This document shows positions 24,306 through 40,065 of a stretch of DNA of 64,000 bases, one piece after another. The translations under genes and the position numbers were made by a program. The notes under the pieces were generated by a model that saw only the letters and a program-made list of their open reading frames with translations, made no database searches and was not told the DNA's origin. Source of the stretch: Sparassis latifolia (Eukaryota > Basidiomycota > Agaricomycetes > Polyporales > Sparassidaceae); the NCBI GenBank assembly GCA_018466975.1, contig CM031562.1, positions 248,001-312,000 on the forward strand. Reading direction: 5' to 3'. Within the stretch, counting starts at the first letter, position 1. Each line of letters opens with the position of its first letter.

Positions 24306-27300
24306 TCATATTTCAGCGTTGATGCCTACGCGAATAATCCTGGAATTACAGGACGTCATTCTACCATTCACCGGTAAAGGTGTGCAAAGTACTCACTCTT
24401 CGCCAGACGTAATCCAGTTCTCTGTCTCGGGAAACATCGTGACCAGAGAGCGATAAAAGTCCTCGATCAAGATCCTGCGGAACCAGTTCGCGATGACGGA
24501 TAGTTTACCCGCCTTCATGTGCTTGCTGAGGACATGGTAATGCGGTACACTGCAGCAAGGTATGAGCATGGCCGATAAATTTTCGCTCGGTGACTTACAT
24601 GTGAGTGTAGTTCGTGGAAATCTCCCGGAGTTCGGCCACAGTGGACGCAGAAGTTTGGGGATCGGCGCGTATTTCAAGCGCACAGATGCGGTCCACTATC
24701 TCTGAAACCTGTTGTGGTGTAGAAATGCTCAGTACGCAATACGCGGTATATTTAACGAAGCCCTATAATAGCGCTCACCTTTGCGTCGAAATCGTCTCGG
24801 AAGCCGAGGAAGTATGTGACACCATAGAAGCCTTGTATAGAGCGTACTTTCGTGACAGCATAGCGCTCCTCCGGTGCAATTGTAGGGGTGGGAAGGACAC
24901 GGACCGACAGAAAGATCTACATCACATTAAGTATGGGCAGATCAGCATTCACCGAAAGCCTTACCACAACTCGGGGCAGGGCTGGCCATTGACGAATAAA
25001 GCCTTAGAAGTCCTCATGTCAGAAGACGATCACTTCATTGATCGCCGTAACTCACCAACGAATGAATGGGGAACACCCTTGCCCATGGTGAATTTATGGA
25101 AGATAGCACACGACGGGATCCGCGGGAGCTCGCGGCGATCCTTGACTGAAGTAGGGGTTCCGTCGGGATCCATGATATAATATACTGGCGGCTTCATCGT
25201 CTCGAGTTCGTGATCGTCCTCTCTCTCTTCGATTGTCCCACTCTCATCGCTCATTGCATTCACATCCTCTGTGGTAGTATTCTCGTACGCCGCACTCTGC
25301 TCGAGCTTGTGTACTCGTGGCTGCTCGTCTTCCTGCGTAGACATAATGAAGTAGCGCAAGTTCACACGGTTTGATTTATCGAACTTCTCTTCAAGGCCCT
25401 ATATTAATCGTGCCAATCAGTATTACATTCAAAACAAAAATACCGACATACCCTAGCCCAAGTCCAAAAAAGCATGAAGATCGTGCTGAAAGAGAAGATC
25501 TGTCAGGTGGCATTCGAGACAAAGAATAAATACTTACAGGATCAAGCCAATCATTAACGGAACCCATGCACCGTGCGGCACCTTTCTGAGAGCCGCTCCC
25601 CAGAAGAGCCCATCTAAGAAACCAAAGAACAAGAAAAAGGCAACAACTACTACGAGCGGCAGCCTCTTGACGAATTTCATCTGAAAAGCAATCAAAACTG
25701 TAGTGACAAACATTACAGTTGCAACCGCAAATCTGTTAAAAGGTGAGTCCGAAGTCCGAATCAAGGAAGTATTGACAACTTACCCATAAGCGTTCGTGAG
25801 CGAAGTGTCATTCTTAAACGTCGCGACCATGATGATTACCAAGACCATCACTGTGAACAAGTATCAGCCACGGATCATGGATATCATATGAGTAACATAC
25901 GGCCATAATTAACAATAGGAATGTACACCTGGCCTTGAATTGTAGACGAGGTATAGACCATGCGAAGCCTGCAACAATCTGGTCAGGTGTGAACGCGTCA
26001 ATTAGAACGTCGAACTAACTGGGGTAAACTATGCATATGAATGAGTTGCTGGACAAGGCTGAAGGTCGCAGTGATGAGTGCTTGAGAAGCGATGAGCTGC
26101 AAGCCTGCATAAGACAACAACGTCTGACAAAAATGCAGAACGCTCAACTGTCGCCAATATAGCGAAAACATAGATAATCCTGATATGCATAGCTTCGTTC
26201 ACTAATGTCCAAATGTAGAACGACTCGCGCTCACCAGAAGAGAGCACCCTTCGAAGGGCCAGGAATAGTGTTGTAGAATATGTTCGGCAGAACAGCTTCG
26301 CCGTCTGCGATCAAACGTGCACCTTGCCCCAGATAGGCCAGTAAGAGACAAGGATAAACGAAGCAACTAAATGAGATCTGTAGTGGTGCCGGTCAATGAA
26401 AAGCGCGTCCTTCGCACGACATTAAGCATACCTGGATAGATGCCGCGTTGAACTGTCCCAAGCTGTACACATAAACACACATCAGAACAAGTTTGCCAAC
26501 GACAAAGCAAACGAGACGAGATCTGATCTTCTGGTGAACATCTATGATCATCTGCGCTACCTACTTGGCAAACAGTGCTTCGCATCCGGTAACAGCCAGC
26601 AAAACTCCACTCAAAAGGTCGTACTTCTTCGTGCGCACAAATACTAGTATAACGCAGTGCATATGTCATTAGTAAACAAACATATAGGTTGACTAGACTT
26701 ACGCATGATTGCCCGAGATGGATCGAAAGCTCTGAATACTCCGGGATGATGAACGATATTCGCGATGCCAGTTCCAGCGAGGAGAGACAACCATAGGAAG
26801 GTAACTATACGGGCGGTCAACTTACAGCAAGAGGTAAATAATGGGGTACGCACTAGGAGCGAAGAGAGTGGCCAGCCATGCAGTACCTCGGAATTGCACA
26901 AGAAACAGCACAACTAGGAAAGCCTATCTACGAATCAGCCACACAATCATCAGTACTAGTGAGAAGGCTCATACAATGGAGATAGGGACGACGTCATGCG
27001 ATACAGAGGGCTTCGCGACCGCGATTCCAGATACAGCACTGGTCACGGAAACTGCAGGGGTGAAAATACCATCGGACAACGTCAAGCTGGTTCCTAGAAG
27101 CGACTAGAGAAACAATAAAGAACATGAGGGTAAGAATATTGACGTGCAGAGACGGGGGTAACACGGACCCATGCAAGCAGAGGCCAACGGAGCGACTTCG
27201 AGATAGTGGGTGCACTGTCGCGCAAAGAGTGGGTGAAGCTGAAGCCAGTGAGAGTGCGGTCGGCATCAAAATCTTTTTCGGCGGGAGGATATAATCCTTG

Positions 27301-27757
27301 ATACAAGGCAAACGTTCCTCCCTCGCCTGAAGAGGTAAAGGTAAATTCACCGGTAATTTTCGTTACTGAATTCTCACCTTCATGAGTCCCAAAACGTAGA
27401 GATATTACAACCTGAAAACGATGGTGAATGATCAAGTCTAGATCGCTGGCAGAGAAGCACGTACATATTTCAACAATGGTAAAAGGGTCAACGACCAGAT
27501 AATGGCACTGATACCACCAAGAACATCTTCTTCCGAAGGCACAGGGCCATCAGAGGGCCATAAACCATTAAGAACATATAGGGGAGACGTCCCGATGTCG
27601 GAATAAATGATACCTAAGGCATTTCAGCCAGACAACGGTAGTGAAACAAGTATAGTCACTCACCGAGAGTCTGGAAACTCAGTGCAAGCAGGGCGAAACC
27701 GCGTACACTGACCGGAACCCGTGTTATTGCGTAGCCAGCTTCATTTGCAGTAGACAT
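24306..27757 (-). CDS. HAK1: HAK/KUP-type high-affinity potassium transporter
   Basis: HAK proteins import K+ with H+ at the plasma membrane. The N-terminus MSTANEAGYAITRVPVS leads into GFALLALSFQTLG, then SDIGTSPLYVLNGLWPSDG, the KUP signature. Later exons give VISLRFGTHEGE, GGTFALYQGLYPP, SDGIFTPAVSV and SGVLLAVTGCEALFAK. Further helices are NRFAVATVMFVTTVLIAFQ and LPLVVVVAFFLFFGFLDGLF. The hydrophilic tail includes KPPVYYIMDPDGTPT, FVGELR, and WFRRILIEDFYRSL. The last exon is easily missed: a 57-nt intron (24340-24396) joins ENWITSGE to EIIRVGINAEI and a stop at 24306-24308. Roughly a dozen short introns divide the gene. The start codon is the best candidate, but an upstream coding exon is not excluded. 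Confidence 0.9.
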
Positions 27758-28313
27758 GCCACTGGTACAGACACAGGAAAAGACAAGGACACACTCACTG
27801 CGACAATGAAGGTAGCTATTAAGAAAGGAGTCGGCGGCTGAACCCACTTAGGGAGGCCTGTGCGTCCAGAAAATGCACAGTTAGAACCTTAATCGGATCT
27901 GGTCCCGGCTTATTTTATTCATCGAACCGGAGGAGAAACGGCGAATTCCCCTCATGTCGTGCGTGATTGGCCAATTTTTCCTTCGCTAGATCGGACCGTC
28001 GAAATGACAGGATTTATGGTGCGGCGGGGCTCTGTATGTACATGGACTAGTAGCCTACCATGTATAGTACAGAAAACCGGCGTTCCTGATTGGGACCCAA
28101 GCCGGAATATACCTCTCCTCGCTCCCTCCCAACTTGCAAGAAGAAACTATCCTTGCAAGTTTCAAGCGCCGATAACTTGTGGGCCCCTACGCACAGAAGC
28201 AAGATCATGATGATGATGATGATCTTAGCGGTTACATTGCAAAGAGGCGAACAAGTGCAAGGTTAACGCCGACATCGCCCGACAAGCTCAAATACTATTA
28301 CCTAGTAAGTACT
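27758..28313. other. HAK upstream region
   Basis: This is presumed promoter space for HAK. It includes a short GAT trinucleotide run at about 28205-28222, framed as AAGATCAT...ATGATCTT. No gene is seen. Confidence 0.45.
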
Positions 28314-28322
28314 ATGATAGGC

Positions 28323-28737
28323 TAGTCTCGTGACCAGACGTTCACGTGCGACTTACCGAAAACGGACAGAAAAGAGGGTCGCACAGCAGAACGTCTGGTG
28401 AAAGTCGTATAGAGGGGGGGGTATGTAACGCTCTCCTGGCTGTAGCTCCCGCGCAGCGCGTGTCACGCTGGTCATCCCGCGTGTACCTGCACATCCATCC
28501 TGCCTCCTGCTGATAAATATTGTTCATGTATGCAACCATATATGCACCCCGAACCCTATTCTAGGCATCGGTAACCCGTGAATGCGCCGCGTTCGAGTTC
28601 GGATGTTTCGAGTTTTGGCTGAGGTCACGCCCATGTGACATACCCCCGCCTATACGAAAGTCACCAGACGTTCTGACACGACCCTCCACACAAATCCTAA
28701 AAAGGGTCGAATCTCAGAACGTCTGGTTACGAGACTA
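28323..28737. mobile_element. 415-bp MITE with 9-bp target duplication and paired hairpin arms
   Basis: The ends are TAGTCTCGTGACCAGACG at 28323 and its near-complement ending at 28737; 20 of 21 terminal bases match. A perfect 9-bp duplication, ATGATAGGC, flanks it at 28314-28322 and 28738-28746. Inverted homology extends about 105 bp into each arm. Each arm itself holds a smaller inverted pair of the 11-mer ACCAGACGTTC (28333-28343 with 28389-28399; 28663-28673 with 28717-28727). No ORF is present. A 9-bp duplication suggests mobilisation by a Mutator-like transposase. Confidence 0.9.
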
Positions 28738-28746
28738 ATGATAGGC

Positions 28747-29130
28747 CACCCTAGAGTAACGCACCCCCGCCCTTCGCTCGAACTGTCTGGGGCAGTTCAA
28801 CCGAGATCACTTCCAGGGCTTTGCTCTTACATATACATATAAGCACAGCGGCCAAGCGAGATAATTTGAGCAGTCGTTATCGATTGTTCTTCCTTATAAT
28901 TAAATAACGGGGAGGCTTGTTGGTGTACAGAATTTCCTCGTTTTGATCAGATCGATTCTGCCTGGCAAGCATCTCGGCACTCACTCCTCCGATGTTGAAC
29001 GTTGAACGTCGAGACGTCATCGATATTATGATGGGACAAGGAGCCCATATATTATATACGCCAGTGACTAATCTGTGTCAAAGCACATCCGAGTCAATAG
29101 CCTAGAAATGGTTGATGCTCTCCCTATATA
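28747..29130. other. Intergenic
   Basis: A spacer between the MITE and the tandem duplication. No gene or further repeat is seen. Confidence 0.4.
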
Positions 29131-29560
29131 TAATTGTTCGCTATCAGTCGCCTATATGCCATGAAATGTTCCAAGGTATGCTCGAGAACCCCTCTCGAGA
29201 TCCTCGCAGCCTCCTTGGTGCACTGTGAACAGTTGCACTACATGACGGTAGAAGGCAAAAGTATGCGAAAGGATCACTTTACCACTACATGGGAAATCAA
29301 GGAAGGGACAGGAAAAGCAAAATCTGTGCCGAAGTGTATCCGTCATCTTACAATTGTTCGATACCGGTCTCCTATATGCTATGAACGTCCATCATTCCAA
29401 CCAGGCTCGAGACCCGTTCCGTCAAAGAACGTGATATCGCAGCCTCGGTGGGTGCAGTTCAAACTGGACGGCATGATGGCAGAAAGTAAAAGAATTCAAA
29501 TCCCACCACTACATGGGGAATCAATAAACAGGGACACGAGAAACAATGATGGGTCACGAA
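29131..29560 (+). repeat. Diverged tandem duplication, unit about 220 bp
   Basis: Copy 1 (29131-29350) and copy 2 (29351-29560) share anchors in the same order: AATTGTTCG, CCTATATGC-ATGAA, GCTCGAGA, TCGCAGCCTC, GGTGCA, ATGA-GG-AGAA and CCACTACATGGG. The copies differ by many substitutions and small indels. One + frame is open across both copies (29134-29571) but has no recognisable domain. Confidence 0.7.
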
Positions 29561-29689
29561 ACAAGAGATAGGAACAGCTCTATTAGCAATTGGCGCAACG
29601 GCATTTTAACAATCAGCATCAAGAAATGTGGTCAGATATGTGCGGCGTACACATGATGGTGGTGATAGTGATGGCAGTGGTCCTCTGCG

Positions 29690-30917
29690 TCACGAATATT
29701 GCCGCATTACGTCCAGAATACCGCGCGATTTGAGCTTAGGCATGGACGACGTGATTGTACCTAGCGCTTGGTTATCATCCTCATCGCTGGCTTCCCATCG
29801 TCTTATCACGCAGACTTCGACTTTGGTAAGAGATTTAGTGTCTGAGAGAACAGAGTCGATGCGTGTCCAATTCACGTGGGATAGCTGGAGGAACGCCCGT
29901 ATCTCGATGTGCACGCGAACGATGCTGATACTAGGGGAGGAGAGCTGAGCAATGCAATCTGGAATCCAGAAGAATTCCGTGGTATCGTCGTGGTTTTCTT
30001 CGATACGAGCAAGGAGTCGGAACGAGCACAAGCCTGTGCTGCGGGAGAGGTTCAAGCATCGGGGCAGCGTCGCTAACGAGCACGTCAGAACTCCTGAAGT
30101 TTGTGGAAAACAATCAATTAGTACCTGCGTCAACTCGACTATCCATAGTGATTGAAAGGGTCTTTACAGAAGATCCAGCGATCTGTAGTACATTGCCTAG
30201 GTCCACAAGATCTCCACAATCCCAAGTGAAATGGATGTTCTCGATTGAAACTTGCTTGCGGTAGCAGAATGCCCATTTCGCGAGAACGCCAGGGGAGGTG
30301 CATAGATCCCCGACGTCGAGCCAGCGAAGTGACAGGGTATCTGAGTTGAGGCGAAGTGCGTGATCAAAAACAATATCATCGGAGGAGACACCTTCCATAC
30401 GGGCGCTGCTAAGCAGCGGAAACGCCTGATGAAGGTGTACGAGGTCCGCAGGGTCCGCAAAGTCGCATGTCGCGAGCCAAAGATCCGTAACACCGGGATA
30501 CTTCGTGCAAAATAGCGCCCTCGTGTTCTCCTCCAGCTCAGACCATGCAATCCCCTCGATCGAGAGCCTCTCAACCTTTGTCACATTTGCCAGCAACGGC
30601 TGCATCTTGTCAACCCAACTCTGGTCTGCCGGCATGCCATCTGAGCCACAGGTATCGATGCTCAGACTTCGAACATAGATGGCAAGAAAGGTTGTGTAGA
30701 GCGCTTGTAGGTGCTCGAGATTGCTTGTATAGTCAAGACGAACTGCGGAATGGATGTGGGAGCGGCTACGTGGTAACCACGCATGGCAGACGAGTGAGCA
30801 GGCATTGAGTGCGTCGCGGTCGTATTTGCTTCCAAATATGTCTATGATCATGTCGACCAGTTCTTGTGGCAGGGACCGTGCTTGAAATCGATGTAGTGGT
30901 TTTCGACGTTTACGCAT
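29690..30917 (-). CDS. F-box protein with leucine-rich-type C-terminal region
   Basis: F-box proteins recruit substrates to SCF ubiquitin ligases. The start at 30917 gives MRKRRKPLHRFQARS, then an F-box reading LPQELVDMIIDIFGSKYDRD followed by LNACSLVCHAWLPRSR, which matches the basidiomycete F-box consensus. The region after it has LRR-like leucine/isoleucine spacing. The first reading frame ends after DSRVDAGTN at 30114. The same strand continues in another frame from about 30090 to 29690 (LSRSTGLCSFRLLARIEEN, SHVNWTRIDSVLSDTKSL, then a stop after DVMRQYS). That is the usual C-terminus of this family. The sequence between them looks like a GT-AG intron of only 31 nt, unusually short. A longer alternative intron puts a stop in frame. 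The gene may be functional or recently frame-broken. Confidence 0.8.
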
Positions 30918-33586
30918 ATCAAGCTCACTGCTCTGGAGTTCTGAATACGAGCATGAATGAGGCTTTCAAGATATGTTCAAGTCCATACGCACCAGGTGAC
31001 CCGAGTGACCTAAAGGACATCCAATCCGCTTAGAACTAAGCCACCATCGGCCGCTAGTGTGTAGACTCCACCCTCAACCAGACCACTTATATAGCAGCAC
31101 TTTGAGTGTGAGAAGTAAGTACTCTTAGCGTTATTGCTTGAGCCAGTCGCAGGACCACTGTGGTCCTGCCTGTCACAGTGTCGTCACAGCCAAGAGGCCA
31201 CTGATCGAAATCAAAACTTTGTACAGTATTACATTTTACTATGCCCTCAAGTCGTAACGCGTTATGTCGGCGTGACAAAATCGAGACAAAGCGTGATTTT
31301 CCGCCAAAAAATGAACTCAGTCAACACTCCACGGTCCGCCGCCGTTCAAGTTCACAAAGGTTTGAGATATGCCAGTACGAACATATATGAAGAAGGTAAG
31401 CAGGGGGACCAATGACGACGAGGGAGATATGCTGAGCCGACTTGTGGGGGGTTGCCCATGTGACGGTAGGGCATAGTGCAGGTTTCCAGTCACACGACAG
31501 TGGAGCTCATTAATATTGGCAATTCTCATGCTTGATTGACGCGTCAGTATCTCCCTCAAGTGGAGCAGGAAGACGTCGACCATACTTCGCCGACGACCTG
31601 GTGTTTCATTTGGACATTTGGGGAAAGGTGAACCACTACCATAGACTGCGGTCTATATACAGGCGGTATATGCGCGCGTTTGAGGATCAAATCATATGCA
31701 TGTTTTCCTCATGCAGAGAAAATGAAGCGCGCAGTAAATTCTGTTAGGGAATTGCTGGGACAATTGGGAAGGAAGCAGATACATTAACAACTCCCACCTA
31801 CGTATGTTCTATCTCCATCGATGCTCCGAGCCGTCGCTTTGAATGTAATGGTCGTCATGGCCTGGTTCTTCTCTAAACATTCATTGCTGCTGTAGGTGGC
31901 TTCATGGAGGCTAGAACGCACCGAGCTGGCTCGAGAGGCTGCAGCGTTTATTCGCACGAAGTTTCGAATGCTGAAAAAATGCTGAACTGAATGTCAGGCA
32001 TACTGCAGCTGGTATCAATATCCAGGTTTCCGTCACGTTTGAGTATACGCATAGAACAGAATCCAGACGAGGCTAATAACGGTACTTACTACCCAAGATT
32101 CATTACTCGGATTGAATGGGAGAACCACGGAGAGTCATTCCGCATGGAGGCGGAAATGATTGATAGTCCGCAGCACATAGGGAGAGGGTCTGGCACTGAC
32201 GATGTTTTACGGTACGCGTGTATCAGTAGAGCAGTTAGAGACCCCATGTAGACGCTAGACTGGAGAACTACTCGCCACACCGGCTAGGGGCCGAGAAAGA
32301 GACACGTGAAACAGAACTTGTGGTAAGTCTGGACCACAAAGTGAGACACATCGCCGAAGTCCATTTAAAGAGGCGTCGTGTAAGCAAGCTAAGAGATAAC
32401 GGCAAGCCATGAACCGCAGAACCAGTGGTAGTTAACAGATGGTGGCCGCAAGACGCAAGCTATAGTTGTGATAACGTTTCGATGATTGGAAGCACCGATG
32501 GACCACTGACACGTGGTACAGAAGTTTCGTCCGACCACAGCAGAGACTCAAGTCAAGAGTACGAGGTAGTGCAACAGATCTGGATGTGCAAAGTTAGGCG
32601 AGTGAAGCTCCAAGTGGCTTGATGGGGGGAATATCGCTGTATCGCTGTCAAACGAAGTGTTGTGACACTAATGGTCAGCCTAGATGGATCGTAACAATTC
32701 AGCTAACAACATATGCAGGGAATACATCTCTGTAGCAGCTGGACACTGGAGATAGGCACTCACCCTTCTATCTATCTGGATCTAGCATGTCACTCGACGA
32801 ATCAGAACAGCGTGCCACCTCGAACCACATCCGAACCCGTACATGGCTTCCTTGTGGATGCTCGTCACAAGGTCAGATTTAGAGCGATTGGCCTCTGGTG
32901 TATCGCAGAGCGGTGCAAACAGAGGCGAAATCGGTTCGAAGTTATGGTCAACAACGCACGACGCTAAATACCTACCACTCTCAATGCGCCGTCAAAGGAA
33001 ATAAGGTACTGATAAGGTAGAAATAGAGTCTTGCTCGGAGAGCGCTGTGAACTTCGACGAGCGCCCGCGGGATTTTGTCCGTTCCCAACCTGCCGGTACT
33101 CCGCGATCCGCAAGTCAAAACTTCCAGTACACCTATATATTTTCCTTGGACGAAGCACGGCCACCTGTTTTCTAAGTTTTTCGAATGAGCGCCAGCACTG
33201 GGGCAGCTTCTGAGATTTCTTACAACTGCACTCGATGGACAGGTCATCTGGCGCGCAAGCGCTCCGTCTCATCTGCCACGGGTTCTGTATTCTACTGGTT
33301 GACCACTTGTAGCAAGCGCCAGTATAGAGGAACATCGGATGGCTAATCAATGGCTGCTCACCTGCACCTCGGTCGTCTATCATGCTCTCAATCCAGCTCC
33401 CTCAGGTCAGCGCGGCGCTGAGTCAATACGGGTTTGGAGTCAGGACGAGGAGCATTTTATTCGCCCGGTGGAACAAGTTTCCAAGTCCTGGCAGCCTAGT
33501 ATCGACGCCCCATACCTATGTACCTGCGCTGTTAGGAGGAACTGGACAAGGAGCTACCGCACACTGGTCTACTCAAGCATATCAGT
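30918..33586. other. Gene-poor region upstream of the F-box gene
   Basis: No recognisable gene is present. Short open stretches exist on both strands (for example 31991-32251, + strand, and 32964-33383, - strand) but overlap each other and show no domain. The region may be decayed coding sequence. Confidence 0.4.
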
Positions 33587-33739
33587 TTAGCTTCTATAGG
33601 CGAGACAGTACTTAGAGAATTTCGTGCTGCTTCTGCCTCTGGACTCCAATCTGCACCCGCCTTTCAGCTCTGAGGTGGACGTAAACGAATGATCTTTATA
33701 ACGAGGGAAGTGCACCTTGCCCACGGTAGAGACCTTACT

Positions 33740-33965
33740 TGCGACATTTGCCACCACGCAGATCTGCAAGCTGCACCGGGACTTGTCGTGCAGGGCACAC
33801 GGAAGGAACCGCGGAGTCGAAAAGTGCGAATAATTGAGAAGGTGGAGACCTTGCAAGCGGGGTAATATTTTCGACCGCCAGACCGCCAGACTTTGGAGCA
33901 CCTTCCATCATGATGCATGAGGCGCCACGTGGAATATCTGAGCATCGTCCTCATGAAAATTTAGC
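33740..33965. repeat. Dispersed repeat, copy A
   Basis: This shares an ordered series of matches with 39841-40065: GACTTG-CGTGCAGG, CGGAGTCGAAAAGTGCGA (exact 14-mer GGAGTCGAAAAGTG), GAG-AGG-GGAG, CAAGC, TAATATT-TTCGACC and CCTC-TGAAA. On the - strand both copies can read SHFSTPR. In copy A this sits in a leucine-rich context (LPRLQGLHLLNYSHFSTPR), as in F-box/LRR proteins. It is perhaps two decayed paralogues; the family is not proven. Confidence 0.55.
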
Positions 33966-37421
<3,456 letters not shown>

Positions 37422-38008
37422 ATTAAACGTGAATTGACTCTGTGCCCGGACTTATTGACGGGACATCTGAACCTTCGATACCTACTTCCTTATACCGTGG
37501 CCCTGCGAGTAGTTAGATATAACACTCCTCGAATTTGTAGCGTAGATCAAGGACATACATAGTAGTGCTATACTAGTTCTCTCCGTATGTAGTATAGTCT
37601 ACTATGCGTAGTGTAGATAGACCGCTTGGACTGTTGTTCGTACTCAAGTGGTGCTGGGTAACACCACAATGGACTGTCGTAACTCTGGCCCTCCCTTCTC
37701 CGTCGAATATCTGCTTTTGTGCGAACTGTACTCCAGCGTTTGGAACTTCCCTCCCGTATTCTTACTAACCAACAGCATTAGGACGATCATGGTTCTTGTG
37801 TTCCTGTCGTCGCGTGTCGTCACTCGACTGATAACCGGCAAGATCGAGTCAAGCTCAATCTCGAGTCAATACTACACTTTCCTATCTTGGTGACTAGTGC
37901 AGAGTGAGGGATCGACCCGTACACGCCCGTGGCTTAGCCGCAGCCACTCCCTAAACTTCGAGTTCGTACCTACACATCTGTCTACGAGCTTATCTCGCGG
38001 TCTCCATC
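37422..38008. other. Intergenic between the GMC and J-domain genes
   Basis: It holds the 3' untranslated region of the GMC gene and the promoter of the J-domain gene. A short imperfect palindrome around TAGTATAGTCTACTA is seen at about 37590-37604. No gene is recognised. Confidence 0.45.
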
Positions 38009-38834
38009 ATGCATCCTGGCCCTGCGCAACGACTCTGGTCGCAGAGCCGCATGGCATCGACCTCGACGCACCACCTGTACCCATTCCCGACACATGCGCA
38101 CCCGACCCCGCACCAGATATTCCACCTCCCACCGGGAGCGTCCCAGAAGGATATCAAGGCGAGATGTACGCACCATCGCTCTTTCCACCACCGCTCACCG
38201 CTCCAAGTGCAGTGTCTTTACGGTGGTGCGAGGTGGCTAGCGTTTGACTGACATACCGCCCGAAGACTACGATCTCGTGCGTGTGCACCACCCCGACTCC
38301 CCTATGTGCCGGAACCTGTCTGCAGAGGTGCGCCATGTGCGCTTCAGGTCTATCACGGCGGCGTACGACGCCTTACGGGGAAAGGGGAAGCACGGTGCGA
38401 ATGCACACGACGCCGTCCGTGCGGAACTGGAGCGACGACGGAGGGCGCAGCGGAGGTCCAGGGAGCGTGCCGAGTTCGCTGGGGCAGCCGCATTCTCTGA
38501 TAGTCCGTGGCATGCTGAGGCGGATGACCGCTGGAAGGACTGGCTTATTATCACCGCTGCGGTCATGGTGCGTGATTTCCTTTGTTCATGCGCGACAGCC
38601 AACTCATTGTATGCTCAGTCGTTGGCAGCCGGCCTCGGCCCAGCGCTTCTATGGCCTGCTGCCGGGATGTCAGACCGTCGACATCAAGCAGCGTCACAGA
38701 ACCTGGCAGAAGCGAGGAGAGTGGCAAAGGTTCATGGCACCGAGCAACGACAGGAAATCAGACGTCGTGTGGAAGAAAGCAAACGATCGCAGTCTGGGGA
38801 AGACGGATCGCAGCCGCAGCTGGATAACTCTTGA
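38009..38834 (+). CDS. J-domain (DnaJ-like) protein
   Basis: J-domain proteins stimulate the ATPase of Hsp70 partners. Three exons give about 224 residues. Exon 1 (38009-38165) contains HPTPHQIFHLPPGASQKDIK. A 100-nt intron (38166-38265) joins AR to YYDLVRVHHPDSP, placing the essential HPD at residues 61-63. The helix after it ends ITAAYDALRGKGKHG. A second intron of 51 nt (38568-38618) is in frame without stops, so it may be retained. It joins WLIITAAVM to SLAAGLGPALLWPAAG, a likely membrane segment. The tail is Arg/Glu-rich and ends in QPQLDNS. The J-domain is N-terminal with little before it, suggesting a small membrane-anchored co-chaperone. The compartment is unknown. It converges with cytidine deaminase, 142 bp away. 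Confidence 0.83.
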
Positions 38835-38976
38835 CAGTGATAGCTTTGTTGCAGATTGCCCGTCGCTCCGATGGCGACATCGTTTATCATTCTAGTGCGC
38901 CGTTATGTTTCTGTACATTCACTTTGCATACTTCGAGCAGGCACTTTCTGCTCCATCGGTTCCCACCCATCAGGTG

Positions 38977-39729
<753 letters not shown>

Positions 39730-39840
39730 CGTCAGGTCGAGTCTGGTAGAACCGGTAGCGGAAGGATCTCGATGAGTCAGTCAGTACGCCAATTGCCGCA
39801 GACTTCAGCCACCGCCTTGCCGCACACATTCGAACCTGAG

Positions 39841-40065
39841 ATCTGAGACGTTGCAAGCCGAGTCTGGACTTGGCGTGCAGGATTCAGACGCACAGAAGAT
39901 CCGGGGAGTCGAAAAGTGCGACGATTAAGAGGGGGAGGGGCAATTCAAGCAACGTAACTTACGATTTTCCTCAGAGTTTGCAATTTGAACTTTAATATTC
40001 TCTTTCGACCACGACGTGTAACCTGTGGTTTACCCTATTGTTTTGGTTCTCCTCGTGAAAGATTC
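39841..40065. repeat. Dispersed repeat, copy B
   Basis: This is the second copy of the repeat at 33740-33965, in the same orientation. It lies just upstream of cytidine deaminase. The best-conserved core is GGAGTCGAAAAGTGCGA at about 39904-39920. Confidence 0.55.
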
